A DNA stretch of 62,699 nucleotides from Gallionellaceae bacterium. Its GTDB lineage: Bacteria; Pseudomonadota; Gammaproteobacteria; Burkholderiales; Thiobacillaceae. Positions 1-11,060 of the stretch are shown one piece after another. Each line of letters begins with the position of its first letter. The stretch's first letter is position 1. The position numbers and the translations under genes were made by a program. Location of the stretch: NCBI GenBank assembly GCA_028714875.1, contig JAQTLN010000022.1, positions 1 through 62,699 of the forward strand, written 5' to 3'. The notes beneath the pieces were generated by a model. It ran no database searches and was not told where the DNA came from. It worked only from the letters and a program-made list of their open reading frames with translations.

Positions 1-7
1 TGGGGGT

Positions 8-68
8 CGTGGTGGTTGTGGACAATTCCCCGGCAAACCCCGCCGAGGAATTGTCCACAACCACCACG
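8..68. repeat. 22-bp perfect inverted repeat
   Basis: Arms at 8-29 and 47-68 are exact reverse complements, separated by a 17-nt loop. Each arm contains TTGTCCACAA or its complement, one base away from the DnaA-box consensus TTATCCACA. No T-run follows on either side, so a classical terminator is not supported. It lies downstream of the histidine kinase gene (which ends at 161), and whatever lies to its left is outside the window. Function unknown. Confidence 0.7.
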
Positions 69-109
69 GCACATATTCAGTTTGAAGAAATTCGATGGAA
101 AAGAAACAT

Positions 110-192
110 ACAAGGGGGATTTAGCGATGCCGGCCTGGGCAGCCGTCTCAGAAATCCCTCCTAGCCCCCCTTTGATAAAGGGGGGAACCAGC
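110..192. repeat. Family-1 dispersed palindromic repeat (CCCCCTTT/AAAGGGGG)
   Basis: The unit begins with GGGGGATTTAGCGA, runs through about 30 bp, then AAATCCCTCC and the hairpin CCCCCCTTTgatAAAGGGGGG (the last stem split here by 'gat'). The same architecture recurs at about a dozen places in this window. This copy overlaps the 3' end of the histidine kinase gene: the stop codon (161-163) and the last residues of that protein are read from repeat sequence. Confidence 0.8.
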
Positions 193-2911
193 CCCCCGCC
201 ACCGTATCCCGCACGGCGGCCAGCCGTGCCTGCGCCAGCGGCAGAAGCGCGCGCGCGGTTTCGGCTTGTTTCTCCTTCAGGGCCGCTTCCAGGTCGCGCA
301 TCACCGCCTGCAAACCTGGCGCGCCAATCGAACCGGACATGCCTTTGAGGCTGTGCGCCTGGCGCCGGGCGGCTTCGAGGTCGCCGCTGTCGATCAGGCT
401 GGACAGGGCGGCGAGGTCGCCGGCGGGGCTGGCTTCGAACATGCGCAGCATGCGGGCATAAAAGCCGGTGTCGCCATTGGCCGTGACCAGGCCGGCCGCC
501 ACATCCAGCACGTCGGGATCGATCGCCGCCGGTGGTTGCTCCGGTCGCGGCTCCTCCTTGACGTAGCTTGGGCAAAGCGGCGCGACGCCCAAGCTACGGG
601 GTAACCACTGTTCCAGCGCGGCGAAAAGGACATCCGGCAGGATGGGCTTGGTAATGATGTCGTTCATGCCGGCGTCCAGCACTCGCGCCCGTTCTTCCAC
701 CAGGGCATGCGCGGTGAGCGCCAGGATGGGCAGGTCCGGCTGGCGTTCACGCAGGATGCGCGCGGCCGTGTAACCGTCCATCACCGGCATCTGGATGTCC
801 AGCAGCACCAGATCGAAGCGCTGTTGTTCACACGCGGCCAGCGCCTGCTCGCCATTGCTGGCGGTCGTCACGACCGCGCCGGTCAGTTCCACCAGTTCAC
901 TCCCCACCTGGCGATTGAAGTCGTTGTCATCCACCAGCAGGATGCGGCGCCCTTCCAGACGCGGCGGCTGGTCATCACGGCTGGGCGCGGCGACTCGCTC
1001 CCCCTGCCCCGCCAGCGCGTCGACGAGAACGTCATGCAAGCGGGAACGGCTGACCGGTTTGGCGAGAAACGCCTGGATGTCGCCTTCCCGTGCCTGGCCG
1101 CGCGCGGCTTCCGGCTCGTCGCCGGTGACCAGAATGACCGGCATGGCCAGGCCCAGTTCGCGCATTCGCCGCGCCGTGGCCAGGCCATCCTGGCCTGGGA
1201 GGCGCCAATCCATCAAGACTGCGGCGAAATCCGCGTCCTGGCGCAGCTTTTCCAGGGCTTCCTCGCCGGATTTCACGCCCGTCGCCAGACAACCAAACGT
1301 CGTCAGGCTTTGCGAAAGCAGCTTGAGCATGATGGCGTTGTCTTCCACCACCAGAATGCGCTTGTCGCTCAGCGGCGTATCGCCGGCGGTGGGCGCGCTC
1401 GCCGCCTCCTCCTCCTCCATGCCGAAATTGGCCGTGAAGGTGAAGGTACTGCCCTGGCCCGGCGCGCTTTTGACCTCGATGTTGCCGCCCATGCGCTCTA
1501 CCAGTTGCCGCGCGATCGCCAGTCCCAGGCCGGTGCCGCCGAAACGCCGGGTGGTGGAGCTGTCGGCCTGGCTGAAGGCGGTGAACAGGGCGGCCTGTTG
1601 CGCTTCGTTCATGCCCAGCCCGCTATCGCGCACGCTGAAGCGCAGCGCGACCAGGCCCGCGCGCGCGGGCAAGGCTTCCACCAGAACGGAGATTTCGCCG
1701 CGTTCGGTGAACTTCAGCGCATTGCCGACCAGATTGGTCAGCACCTGGCCCAGGCGCAGCGGATCGCCGCGCAGCCCGCGCGGCACCCCCGGCAGTGCGC
1801 CGACGGCGAACTCCAACCCCTTTTCGCGCGCCTTCAGGCTGAACAGACTGGCGACCCGCTCCAGCACCTCGTCGAGGGCGAACGGGATGTGCTCCATGGT
1901 CAGCTTGCCGGCCTCGATTTTGGAAAAATCAAGGATGTCGTTGACCACCCCCAACAAGGACTCGGCGGCGCGGTGGATCTTGCTCACGTAATCCCGGCCG
2001 CGCGGCGGCATCTCCACGCCGCGCAGGCAAAGCTGGGAAAACCCCAGCACGGCATTGATCGGGGTACGGATTTCATGGCTCATGTTGGCGAGAAAACGAC
2101 TGCGCGCCTCGCTGGCCGCCTGCGCCGTCGACAGGGCATCTTCCAGGGCGCGCATGGTCGCCTTGTACTCGCTGATATCGCGCAGCAGGCCGATGAAGGT
2201 GGAACCGGCGTCGTCCACCATCTCGTTGACCATCAGGTCCATCGGCACCAGGGAGCCATCCTTGCGCTGGCCCTGCACCTCGCGGCGCTGCCCGATGATG
2301 CGCGGCACCCGCGTTTCCTGATAGCGCGCGAGATAGCCGTCATGGGCGCCGCGATGCGGTTCCGGCACCAGCATCTTGACGTTCCGACCGACCAGTTCCT
2401 CTTCCTCATAGCCGAACATGCTCAACATGGCGTCGTTCACGGAAAGAATCGTCCCGCGCTGGTCGATGTGCACCACGCCATCGAGCATGGTGCGCAGCAT
2501 CGCGCTGGTGCGTGCATCGTTCAACGAACCTTCCCGCCGGCGCTGGAGCATCCGCTCCTCTAGTCCGCGCGGATCGACGACCCGCGCCGCGATCAACTTC
2601 TGTCCCGCCAGTGGAAGCGGCGCGCACCGCACATCCGCCTTGAACACCGCGCCATCGCCGAGCAGAAACGGCACATCGCGCGCGGTCACCGCCAGCCCGC
2701 CGCGCGCGGCATCCAGATAGTCGCCCCGCCCGCCAGGGTGCAAGGAGGACATCGGCTTGCCGACCAGGAATTCAGGTGCCAGGCCAAGCAGGCGGCAAAG
2801 CGCGCTGTTCGCCGCCTCGATCAAGCCGGTCTCGGCGGCGAATATCACCCTGCCATCGAAGTCATGCTCGAACAGCGCCTGGTAACGGGAATCGGATGGG
2901 CGGTCATTCAT
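161..2911 (-). CDS. Hybrid sensor histidine kinase (PAS-PAS-HisKA-HATPase-REC-REC-Hpt)
   Basis: A complete multistep phosphorelay in one protein of about 916 residues. In order: an N-terminal PAS (ALFEHDFDGRVIFAAETG); a second FixL-like PAS (GTILSVNDAMLSMFGYEEEE, then LLRDISEYKA); HisKA with the phospho-accepting His in NMSHEIRTPINAV; an HATPase domain with N box (LVGNALKFTE) and G box (FGGTGLGLAI); two receivers (phospho-Asp in LMDWRLPG and in LLDIQMPVMDG); and a C-terminal Hpt domain with His in ARRQAHSLKG. No transmembrane segment is evident, so it is probably cytosolic. The start chosen is ATG at 2911 (MNDRPSDSRYQ), because the upstream extension to 3007 has no PAS similarity. The C-terminal residues WFPPLSKGG are encoded by a family-1 repeat, so the native stop was probably lost. 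It is divergent from the transglutaminase-like gene. The signal sensed and the output regulator are unknown. Confidence 0.93.
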   Translation of the reverse strand: MNDRPSDSRYQALFEHDFDGRVIFAAETGLIEAANSALCRLLGLAPEFLVGKPMSSLHPGGRGDYLDAARGGLAVTARDVPFLLGDGAVFKADVRCAPLPLAGQKLIAARVVDPRGLEERMLQRRREGSLNDARTSAMLRTMLDGVVHIDQRGTILSVNDAMLSMFGYEEEELVGRNVKMLVPEPHRGAHDGYLARYQETRVPRIIGQRREVQGQRKDGSLVPMDLMVNEMVDDAGSTFIGLLRDISEYKATMRALEDALSTAQAASEARSRFLANMSHEIRTPINAVLGFSQLCLRGVEMPPRGRDYVSKIHRAAESLLGVVNDILDFSKIEAGKLTMEHIPFALDEVLERVASLFSLKAREKGLEFAVGALPGVPRGLRGDPLRLGQVLTNLVGNALKFTERGEISVLVEALPARAGLVALRFSVRDSGLGMNEAQQAALFTAFSQADSSTTRRFGGTGLGLAIARQLVERMGGNIEVKSAPGQGSTFTFTANFGMEEEEAASAPTAGDTPLSDKRILVVEDNAIMLKLLSQSLTTFGCLATGVKSGEEALEKLRQDADFAAVLMDWRLPGQDGLATARRMRELGLAMPVILVTGDEPEAARGQAREGDIQAFLAKPVSRSRLHDVLVDALAGQGERVAAPSRDDQPPRLEGRRILLVDDNDFNRQVGSELVELTGAVVTTASNGEQALAACEQQRFDLVLLDIQMPVMDGYTAARILRERQPDLPILALTAHALVEERARVLDAGMNDIITKPILPDVLFAALEQWLPRSLGVAPLCPSYVKEEPRPEQPPAAIDPDVLDVAAGLVTANGDTGFYARMLRMFEASPAGDLAALSSLIDSGDLEAARRQAHSLKGMSGSIGAPGLQAVMRDLEAALKEKQAETARALLPLAQARLAAVRDTVAGGWFPPLSKGG

Positions 2912-3095
2912 GACATGCGCCGACAAGTGAAAGTGCTTCCTTAACGGACAAGAAGGTGAAAACTTGATCGCGCCACAAGCGCACTGCTTTCCGCTAGAGA
3001 GATACACGTCTCGCTGATCCGTGGGGCGGCGCCGGATAACGCTCGTTTACCTGCCTGGCCCTGTGCATACTCGCTTGCGACGCAATGCCAACGGG

Positions 3096-3983
3096 ATGTT
3101 CACCATGCTCAGACTCAAATTCTCGATTGAGCTGAATTACGAAATCGACCAACCCGGCTGCGATTTTATTTTCAGCATCCATGCCGCGCGGACCCCGCAT
3201 CAGATCGTGGTGAGCGAGTCGCTGGGCATCAGCCAGAACCTGCTGTCCAACACCTATACCGACCCGGTGACGCACACACGCTTTCTCCGGCTCAAGGCTT
3301 TTCCCGGGCTGCTGACGGTGAGGTACGACGCCACCGTGGACCTGGACCACCACACCGCGGAGACCTCGCTGCTGGGCGAAGTGCCTGTGGCCAACCTGCC
3401 GGGGGCGGTGCTGCCCTACATCTATCCCAGCCGATATTGCCAATCCGACCGGCTGCACCGGCTGGCGGTCAAGGAATTCGGCCAGATGTGGCAGGGTTAC
3501 AGCCGCGTGCGGGCGATCCGCGACTGGGTGGCGAATCGCGTCACCTACCTGCCCAACTCCTCCACCGGCGACACCAGCGCCGTCGACACCCTGGTGGAAG
3601 AAGTGGGCGTATGCCGCGACTTTGCCCATCTGATGATTGCCCTGTGCCGAGCGGTCAACATCCCGGCCCGCTTTGTCAGCGGCATCGACTACGGCGCCGA
3701 CCCATTTCTGAGACCACCCGACTTTCATGCCTATGTCGAGGTGTATTTGGGCGACCGCTGGTACATCTTCGACCCATCGGGCGTTGCCATTCCGATGGGC
3801 TTTGTGCGCTTCGGCACCGGCCGTGACGCGGCCGACTCGGCCTTTGCCACCCTGTTCGGCGGCGTGCGCGGCGCCGCCCCGATCATACAAATCGAGGCCA
3901 TCCCCAATGCGCGGGGGGAATTGATGCTGCCCCGGCATGTGCCGTATGCGCTGTCCACCGACGGGCAATACGAACGCAATTGA
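3096..3983 (+). CDS. Transglutaminase-like superfamily protein
   Basis: A cytosolic-looking protein of about 295 residues with the transglutaminase/papain-like catalytic triad visible in order: Cys in EVGVCRDFAHLM, His in DFHAYVEVYL and Asp in IFDPSG. An N-terminal beta-rich region (LRLKFSIELNYEIDQ) precedes it, as in bacterial transglutaminase-like proteins with an N-terminal domain. Family members are probable cysteine proteases or amidases acting on peptides or isopeptides, but the substrate cannot be read from sequence. Start: ATG at 3096 (MFTMLRLKF) or 3105; the longer frame to 3021 would add an unrelated Arg-rich segment. It stands alone, convergent with the amylase gene that ends at 4014. 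Confidence 0.85.
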   Translation: MFTMLRLKFSIELNYEIDQPGCDFIFSIHAARTPHQIVVSESLGISQNLLSNTYTDPVTHTRFLRLKAFPGLLTVRYDATVDLDHHTAETSLLGEVPVANLPGAVLPYIYPSRYCQSDRLHRLAVKEFGQMWQGYSRVRAIRDWVANRVTYLPNSSTGDTSAVDTLVEEVGVCRDFAHLMIALCRAVNIPARFVSGIDYGADPFLRPPDFHAYVEVYLGDRWYIFDPSGVAIPMGFVRFGTGRDAADSAFATLFGGVRGAAPIIQIEAIPNARGELMLPRHVPYALSTDGQYERN

Positions 3984-4013
3984 TCCGGCGCTACCCGCCC
4001 TGTTGCCGCCCGC

Positions 4014-5927
4014 TCACCGGTAAACCACAAATCCCCCCGCCGGCACGCTGATGTTCACCGCGCGGCCGTTGCGCGCCGCAACCGGCGTGGTGGCGCCGAT
4101 CTGGGCGGGATCGCTGGAGTAGAGGCAGGTCAGCAGCGCCGTTGTGGCTTGCACGGTGGCATCGAGGGTGACCCAGGCCGCGCGTTCCTGCTCCGCGTCG
4201 GTATTGATCGCCAGCAACATTTCCTGGTTGGCGAAGATGCGCGACCAGGGCACCACGGAACGAATCCGGCCGCCGACCATGCGCGGCAGGCCGAAGCTGC
4301 CCGGCACACCAGAGGCGGAAATCTCGCGCAGGTACTGGCGCCCCCGGCGCAGCGGCAGGTACTTGTCGCGCAGCGCGGTGACCTCGGCGATGAAGCGGTA
4401 AATCTCGTGGTCTTCATTGAAGAAGTGGCGGCCGCTGCTTTGCAGGGAGCCGAAAGCGCCGCCGAACATGCACTCGCGCAGGAAACGGTCGTTGTTGCCC
4501 GCTCCGTCGAAAGCCTGCTCGCTGCCGTAATAAATACACGGGATGCCCATGGTGCAAAGATTGAGGCCGAGCACCGCCTTGAGATGGGCATAACCGTTGT
4601 TGGCCTTGTCGCCGCAGAAACGGCCCTTGTCGTTGCCCTTGCGCACCTGATCGTGGTCATCAAACAGGGTCACCACGTGCTTGCCGAACCAGACGTGGGA
4701 CGACTTGCGCTCCAGGGCGGAGTTGCGGAACAGGCCGAAGTAGTCCGCCGGCTCGCGCCAGCCCTTGGCCAGGTAATCCAGCTTGTCGGGGATGTCATCG
4801 ATACCCAGGGCCGCGTCCAGGCCGGTCAGTTCCAGCGTCTTCCAGGCGTAATCGCGGCCGCCGGTGATCTCGCCCACCAGGAAGAAATTTTCCTTGCCCA
4901 GGGTCTGGGCGAATTCCTTCACCACCGACGCGAAGTAGCGGGTCGCCCCCGGCTCCATGTGCTTGACCGTGTCGATCCGAAAGCCGTCCACATCGGCCAG
5001 GGCGATCCAGAACTTGTACGCCTCGCACAGCGTATTCAAGGCGAACGAGGGGTGGAAATCGTCGGGGTTGTCGCTATGGGGGCCGTGATTGATGTCCTTC
5101 AGAGTGGCGAAATCACCTTCCAGATATTCCGGGGCGTGGTCCCAATTGTTGATGCGCCCCTTGGTGGTGAAGTTCTCCACCGCCTGCATCTCCAACGGCC
5201 AGATCGCGTCGTTGGGCCAGGCGTGCGGGTGGCTCGCCGGAATGACCGGGCCGAACGGAATGCTCGCCTCGCCGAAAGCGTTGTGCCAGCCCGCCACCGG
5301 GTAGGTTCCACCATCCCAGCGCGGGTCCATGCAGGCATCGCCCGCCGCGTCCCGGGCGGGATAACGCTCCGAGTTATAGCGGTAAGCGAACACGTCGCCG
5401 GCATGGTTGAGGATGATGTCCAGAATCACGCGGATGCCATGGACGTGCGCGGTATTCACCAGATCGATGAGATCCTGGCGCGTGCCGAAATGCGGGTCCA
5501 CGTCGAGAAAGTTCTGGATGCCGTAGCCGTGGTAGGAATGCCGGTCCGACGCCACCTGCTTGAACACCGGGCTGATCCACAACGTGGTCACCCCCAATCG
5601 CTTCAGATAACCGATCTTGCTCGTCACCCCCCGCAACTTGCCGCCCAGCCACTCGTCCCCCGCATCCGCCCAGACCGCCCGATCCGCCGTATAGGCATCG
5701 TCGGGAAAGCGAAACGGCGGCGTCTCCCCCAGCGCGACGAGATTGCCGGCATTGTCGCGATAGCCCTTTTCCTTGCCGTCGGAAAAGCGGTCCAACATCA
5801 GGAAATACAGCACCTGATCCTCCCAGGCCGCCGGAGAAGGCGTATATGCCTCCCGGCGCAAGGCAACCCAGTCGATTTCCGACAGGCTGCGTTCCAGTTG
5901 ATCGTGGCCGCGGGGATCGATGGACAT
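4014..5927 (-). CDS. Alpha-amylase family glycosyl hydrolase (GH13)
   Basis: A GH13 (beta/alpha)8-barrel enzyme of about 637 residues acting on alpha-glucans or maltodextrins. The four conserved regions are visible: VILDIILNHAGD (region I), DGFRIDTVKHM with the nucleophile Asp (II), FFLVGEITGG with the acid/base Glu (III) and TLFDDHDQV (IV). The protein begins with a QVLYFLMLDRFSDGKE segment typical of cyclomaltodextrinase/neopullulanase-like members and ends in a C-terminal beta domain. No signal peptide is seen, so it is probably intracellular. Start chosen: ATG at 5927 (MSIDPRGHD), because AGGAG at 5937-5941 gives proper spacing; an ATG at 5936 touches that element. The frame stays open to 6296 but there it runs through the CRISPR relic. 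Exact substrate preference is not determinable. Confidence 0.9.
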   Translation of the reverse strand: MSIDPRGHDQLERSLSEIDWVALRREAYTPSPAAWEDQVLYFLMLDRFSDGKEKGYRDNAGNLVALGETPPFRFPDDAYTADRAVWADAGDEWLGGKLRGVTSKIGYLKRLGVTTLWISPVFKQVASDRHSYHGYGIQNFLDVDPHFGTRQDLIDLVNTAHVHGIRVILDIILNHAGDVFAYRYNSERYPARDAAGDACMDPRWDGGTYPVAGWHNAFGEASIPFGPVIPASHPHAWPNDAIWPLEMQAVENFTTKGRINNWDHAPEYLEGDFATLKDINHGPHSDNPDDFHPSFALNTLCEAYKFWIALADVDGFRIDTVKHMEPGATRYFASVVKEFAQTLGKENFFLVGEITGGRDYAWKTLELTGLDAALGIDDIPDKLDYLAKGWREPADYFGLFRNSALERKSSHVWFGKHVVTLFDDHDQVRKGNDKGRFCGDKANNGYAHLKAVLGLNLCTMGIPCIYYGSEQAFDGAGNNDRFLRECMFGGAFGSLQSSGRHFFNEDHEIYRFIAEVTALRDKYLPLRRGRQYLREISASGVPGSFGLPRMVGGRIRSVVPWSRIFANQEMLLAINTDAEQERAAWVTLDATVQATTALLTCLYSSDPAQIGATTPVAARNGRAVNISVPAGGFVVYR

Positions 5928-6029
5928 GGCGTTCATCTCCTGGTTCGACGTTGTGATACTGCGTTGTAGCAGGCCCATGTCGCTTTGCCTTGAACGAGGA
6001 TCGGCACACCCCTGATCGACATGAAACAA

Positions 6030-6119
6030 CACCGTAATCACGCGAGCGCGGGGAACGGTTGACCAGCGCCGCGAAAAAACCGACCTCTTGCGGTTCATCC
6101 CCGCGAGCGCGGGGAACGG
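6030..6119 (-). CRISPR. Relic type I-E CRISPR array: two repeats, one 32-nt spacer
   Basis: A 29-bp repeat at 6091-6119 begins CGGTTCATCCCC and ends GCGCGGGGAACGG on the + strand. This is the hairpin-forming repeat class of type I-E systems, whose transcribed strand ends ATGAACCG. A second copy at 6030-6058 keeps the last 17 bases exactly but is degenerate in the other half. The interval 6059-6090 is exactly 32 nt, the standard I-E spacer length. Transcription would run on the minus strand, making the degenerate copy the trailer-end repeat, where degeneration is normal. No cas gene occurs in the window and no AT-rich leader is obvious to the right, so this looks like an orphan or a remnant. 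Confidence 0.8.
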
Positions 6120-6365
6120 ACTTACAGCAAGTGTCTTGCCCCAATACTCGAACATCCCACCCCGCATGTAGCGACCTCCCTTGGTAGGTGAAAGCGGATC
6201 ACTGCCGCTTTTCGATTTGGGGTGGAGCATGGAGGTTGTTTCCACGAGCGGCAAGCCGCAACCCTTGCACCAAGCTTGTGCATAGCAGCAATTCACGCAA
6301 TCTCAGGCGCCCGGCCCGCGCGTAGCGGCTAAAATCGCGACTTTCTCAACCCATCTTCCCTCGCC

Positions 6366-9029
<2,664 letters not shown>

Positions 9030-9038
9030 TTTGGTTCA

Positions 9039-9084
9039 AACCCCATGAAAAAAGCCGGCGCGAGCCGGCTTTTTTCATGGGGTT
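9039..9084. terminator. Bidirectional rho-independent terminator (acnA / lemA)
   Basis: Perfect 21-bp arms at 9039-9059 and 9064-9084 enclose a GCGA loop. The inner stem is AAGCCGGC/GCCGGCTT, followed by six T on either strand. It lies between the convergent stops of acnA (9029) and lemA (9094). Confidence 0.93.
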
Positions 9085-9093
9085 CTCGATCTA

Positions 9094-9693
9094 TTACTTG
9101 CCGCCACCAAAATCCACCGTGGGCGGCGCGGCGATCGCCTTCTCGTTCTCCACCGTGAAATTCGCCTTGGTTTGATGGCCGAACATCATCGCGGTGAGAT
9201 TGCTGGGGAAGGAACGCACGGTGACGTTGTATTCCTGCACGGTTTTGATGTAGCGGTTGCGGGCGACGGTGATGCGGTTCTCGGTACCTTCAAGCTGCGC
9301 CTGCAAATCGCGGAAGCCGGCATCGGCCTTGAGTTGGGGGTAGTTCTCCGAAACCACCAGCAAGCGCGAAAGCGCGCCGGAGAGTTCGCCCTGGGCGGCC
9401 TGGAATTTCTCCAGCGCGGCCGGGTTGTTGATCAACTCCGGGCTGGCGGTCATCTGGCCGATTTTGGCGCGCGCTTCGGTCACGTCGGTCAATACCTTGG
9501 CCTCATGCGCGGCATAGCCTTTCACCGTGTTGACCAGATTGGGCACCAGATCGGCGCGCCGCTGGTATTGGTTCAACACCTCGGACCAGCCCGCCTTGAC
9601 GGCTTCGTCCTGGGTTTGCAGGGTGTTGTAACCGCAACCGGAAAGGCTGTTTAGGGTCAGCAACAAGGCGATATACATCAATAAGTTACGCAT
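9094..9693 (-). CDS. lemA: LemA family lipoprotein
   Basis: A 199-residue LemA-family protein. The N-terminus has a hydrophobic segment and a lipobox (LSGC, Cys20), so it is probably a lipoprotein anchored in the envelope. The rest is helical, with the family signatures AVKAGWSEVLNQYQRRADL and VPNLVNTVKGYAAHE near the start and a YPQLKADAGFRDLQAQLEGT-type segment in the middle. The molecular function of LemA proteins is not settled. In many bacteria lemA is followed by a TPM-domain (YgcG) gene; none is present here, since the next gene downstream is convergent acnA. Confidence 0.93.
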   Translation of the reverse strand: MRNLLMYIALLLTLNSLSGCGYNTLQTQDEAVKAGWSEVLNQYQRRADLVPNLVNTVKGYAAHEAKVLTDVTEARAKIGQMTASPELINNPAALEKFQAAQGELSGALSRLLVVSENYPQLKADAGFRDLQAQLEGTENRITVARNRYIKTVQEYNVTVRSFPSNLTAMMFGHQTKANFTVENEKAIAAPPTVDFGGGK

Positions 9694-9761
9694 GGTTTCC
9701 TCTATTAATACATGAACCTGAAATCAGATCTTCCGGCGAACATTGTAGGTTGGGACTACGC

Positions 9762-11060
9762 CTACGACTGCAAGCGCTTCATGGTGTTCACCGCCAGCAC
9801 CAGGTCTTCCCAGGCTTTGGCTTTGTCCGCCGGGCTGCGCAGCAGATAAGCGGGGTGATAGGTCACCACCAGAGGCACGCCGCGATATTCGTGGACACGC
9901 CCGCGCAGCTTGCCGATGGGGGTATCGGTCGCCAGCAGGTTTTGCGCGGCGATGCGCCCGACAGCGACGATGATTTTCGGTTTGATCAGGTCGATCTGCC
10001 GTTCCAGATAGGGCAGGCAGGCCGCCACTTCCACCGGACTTGGGTCGCGATTGCCGGGCGGGCGCGATTTCAGCACGTTGGCGATGTAGACGTTCGCGCC
10101 GCGTTTCAACCTCAAAGCGCCGAGCATGGCGTCGAGCAACTTGCCGGCCTGGCCGACGAAGGGCTCGCCCTGGCGATCTTCATCCGCCCCCGGCGCCTCG
10201 CCGATGAACAGCCAGTCGGCATGGATGTCGCCGACGCCGGGCACCCCCTGGGTGCGGGTCTTGTGCAGATCGCACAGGGCGCAGGTTTTGATGGCGGCGG
10301 TGAGGGCGGGCCAGTCGAGGCTAGCGATGGGTAGGGCGGCAGGCGAGGACGCCTGCGCTACATCCCCTGTAGCGCAGGCGTCCTCGCCTGCGTTTTTCCA
10401 GGCGCTACTGAAGCGAAAATCATCTTCCTCCGCGCACAACCTCGCCTTCACCGGGTTCCTCCGGATGTAAGCCGCGAGCGCACGCATCTCGTCGTCGTCG
10501 CGAACCACCCGATCGAAACTTTCTCTCTGCCAGATCGCGCCGCCGCGATCCAGTTGCTGGTTGATCCGATGGGCGGTCCACGATTTAACGCTGTGCAGGA
10601 TGTCGCTCAAGGCATGCTCACCCAGCGGCGTCAGCAGCAGATGCACATGGTTCGGCATGACCACATATTCATGCAGGATGTAGCGGTCTTCATGGTGATG
10701 CAGGGCCTGAATCACCCACTCGGCCAGTTCGGGACGGACAAGCAGGCATTCACCGGCGCCCCGATCAAGGTAACGCTCGGCTTCCCGCGCCCGTTCGATC
10801 TCCGGCAGATCGCGCCAACTGTCCAGTACGTCCTGGGGCAGGCTGTCGGCCAGGCGGAAGGTAACAAAGTAGGTTGCACCCTGGGCTTTGACGTGGGGGA
10901 GGTAGCCTCGAGAATGGATGCCCTGAGTCAGGTGGGCGCGATCCTTCGGCGATGGAATGGCGGACGTAGGCGAGGGCGCCTGCGCTACATCGGCTACATC
11001 CTTCAGCCTCCAGCGTGGCAGCAGGCCAAGCTCCTTGAAGCAATCCTCGCGCGAGAGCAT
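9762..11060 (-). CDS. Family-4 uracil-DNA glycosylase with an in-frame RAYT transposase insertion
   Basis: One uninterrupted frame (432 residues from ATG at 11060) encodes two unrelated proteins. Residues 1-22 (LSREDCFKELGLLPRWRL) look like the N-terminus of a family-4 uracil-DNA glycosylase. Residues about 45-222 are a REP-associated tyrosine transposase: HSRGYLPH start, HUH motif in VVMPNHVHLLL (His about 139 and 141), catalytic Tyr about 199 in AAYIRRNPVKARL. Residues 250-433 are the glycosylase proper: CALC Fe-S ligands, GEAPGADEDRQGEPFVGQAG active-site loop, and TYHPAYLLR. The third expected Fe-S cysteine is Ser333 (LKSRPPGNRD); the fourth is Cys349. The start overlaps the rimI stop (TGATG), so the gene is translationally coupled to tsaB-rimI. 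The family excises uracil from deaminated DNA; whether the chimera is active, cleaved or non-functional is unknown. Confidence 0.9.
   Translation of the reverse strand: MLSREDCFKELGLLPRWRLKDVADVAQAPSPTSAIPSPKDRAHLTQGIHSRGYLPHVKAQGATYFVTFRLADSLPQDVLDSWRDLPEIERAREAERYLDRGAGECLLVRPELAEWVIQALHHHEDRYILHEYVVMPNHVHLLLTPLGEHALSDILHSVKSWTAHRINQQLDRGGAIWQRESFDRVVRDDDEMRALAAYIRRNPVKARLCAEEDDFRFSSAWKNAGEDACATGDVAQASSPAALPIASLDWPALTAAIKTCALCDLHKTRTQGVPGVGDIHADWLFIGEAPGADEDRQGEPFVGQAGKLLDAMLGALRLKRGANVYIANVLKSRPPGNRDPSPVEVAACLPYLERQIDLIKPKIIVAVGRIAAQNLLATDTPIGKLRGRVHEYRGVPLVVTYHPAYLLRSPADKAKAWEDLVLAVNTMKRLQS
10339..10989 (-). mobile_element. REP-RAYT unit inserted in the udg gene
   Basis: The inserted segment is bounded by REP sequences. 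At 10966-10989 there is one REP (GTAGGCGAGGGCGCCTGCGC...). At 10339-10391 there is an inverted doublet of the same REP: 24-bp perfect arms at 10339-10362 and 10368-10391 with a 5-nt loop. The IS200/RAYT-like coding region lies between them, and the REPs are translated as DVAQA-SP(T/A)-like peptides. Gene context on both sides is glycosylase, so the unit appears to have landed in the poorly conserved linker without breaking the frame. Confidence 0.82.

Noticed and set aside
8-68. Rho-independent terminator of the kinase gene
   Set aside because: No T-run on either strand after the hairpin.
707-2563. 618-residue open frame antisense to the histidine kinase
   Set aside because: High-GC shadow frame; the opposite strand carries all conserved kinase domains.
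4149-5969. 606-residue open frame antisense to the GH13 gene
   Set aside because: Shadow of the amylase gene, rich in His/Arg/Gln, no recognisable domain.
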